Below, in pieces: positions 6,374 to 6,785 of a stretch of DNA of 6,785 nucleotides (its first letter is position 1; each line of letters begins with the position of its first letter). The notes below the pieces were generated by a model. It ran no database searches. It saw only the letters and a list, made by a program, of their open reading frames with translations, and was not told the origin of the DNA. Origin of the DNA: Myxococcales bacterium (GTDB taxonomy: Bacteria; Myxococcota_A; Polyangia; Polyangiales; Houyiibacteriaceae); contig JAUXFZ010000136.1 in NCBI GenBank assembly GCA_030622585.1, positions 1-6,785 on the forward strand. The letters are read 5' to 3'. The translations under genes were made by a program, and so were the position numbers.

Positions 6374-6785
6374 CTAGTCGAACTCGCTGTCGTAAAAGGC
6401 TTCCCAGAACGTGCAGACGTCGCTTCGGAAGTCTTCGACGGTGCTCAGGGTGACGTCGAGATTGAGACGGATGTCGCCCTCTGCAGAGAATGTCGGCCAG
6501 GCGAGCTCGTTACCGCCGTTGGGATTGCCGGTGGCCGCGAAGCGTCCCCAGTACCGCTGGATGCTCGCGCTCAACGCGAGATCCTCTTCTCCGATCAGGT
6601 CGGGTCCTAGCGAGCCGAAGACGTAGGCAATCTCGGCGCCATGCGTCGCGCCCAGCTCGAACCCTTGCAGGGCTGGGATGGGGAGCGGCCGGCTGAAGTT
6701 GTAGAAGAAAACATCGAGCCCCGCGGCCGCCGCGCGCTTGGCGGTATCACGGACGGGGCAGACCAGGCCCGCATCACCCGTCACG
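6374..6785 (-). CDS. Type B carboxylesterase, C-terminal part (cut by window edge)
   Basis: The visible 136 residues are the end of an alpha/beta-hydrolase of the carboxylesterase/cholinesterase type, which cleaves carboxylic esters. Key evidence is GATHGAEIAYVFG at visible residues 45-57, matching the family segment that carries the catalytic histidine (here His48). Before it, VTGDAGLVCPVRDTA and FFYNFSRP fit the family pattern of a short Cys-Pro segment and a Tyr-x-Phe strand. After it, RYWGRFAATGNPN (77-89), WPTF (96-99) and CTFWEAFYD (124-132) are the usual C-terminal landmarks. The catalytic serine and most of the protein lie beyond the right edge. The GTG at the edge (6782-6784) is an internal Val codon, not a start, because the family pattern is already under way there. 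The stop TAG is at 6374-6376. Substrate, export and operon partners cannot be judged. Confidence 0.88.
   Translation of the reverse strand, partial: VTGDAGLVCPVRDTAKRAAAAGLDVFFYNFSRPLPIPALQGFELGATHGAEIAYVFGSLGPDLIGEEDLALSASIQRYWGRFAATGNPNGGNELAWPTFSAEGDIRLNLDVTLSTVEDFRSDVCTFWEAFYDSEFD

Overview
The window is GC-rich bacterial DNA with standard bacterial gene structure. It looks like a member of the Myxococcota (Polyangia-like) or a related former deltaproteobacterium. The main reason is that two unrelated lipoproteins here have a lipobox cysteine followed directly by a long Gly/Ser/Ala linker, a style common in that group. No 16S or other phylogenetic marker is present, so this placement is an inference from style.

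Layout, left to right. (1) Positions 1-64 are a truncated copy of a palindromic REP/MITE-like repeat. Positions 65-222 are a leader with two 10-bp direct repeats. (2) Positions 223-2685 (+) encode an 820-residue lipoprotein of the neutral/alkaline ceramidase family. Its metal-site motifs look intact, but the position matching the catalytic serine appears to be arginine. (3) Positions 2700-2795 hold a complete 96-bp copy of the palindromic repeat, filling most of the gap between two convergent genes. (4) Positions 2822-3799 (-) encode a lipoprotein with an HEMMH zinc-protease motif. (5) Positions 3807-5282 (-) encode a monofunctional haem catalase, which ends 7 bp before the protease start, so the two are probably one transcript. 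(6) Positions 5283-5381 are a divergent control region with an OxyR-type site. (7) Positions 5382-6314 (+) encode OxyR with both redox cysteines. (8) From 6374 to the right edge (-) is the C-terminal part of a type B carboxylesterase.

The coherent unit is the peroxide-response locus. OxyR senses hydrogen peroxide through Cys205/Cys214, binds the palindrome between the two genes, and should switch on catalase transcription in the opposite direction. The unusual part is the secreted metalloprotease-like lipoprotein immediately downstream of the catalase, which would place it under peroxide control. The ceramidase-like lipoprotein and the esterase are probably separate units for lipid or ester hydrolysis outside the cytoplasm. 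I see no CRISPR array, rRNA, tRNA, phage genes, complete transposase or clearly new defence system. The most noteworthy items are the exact repeat copies flanking the ceramidase-family gene, the altered active site of that protein, and the catalase-metalloprotease pairing.
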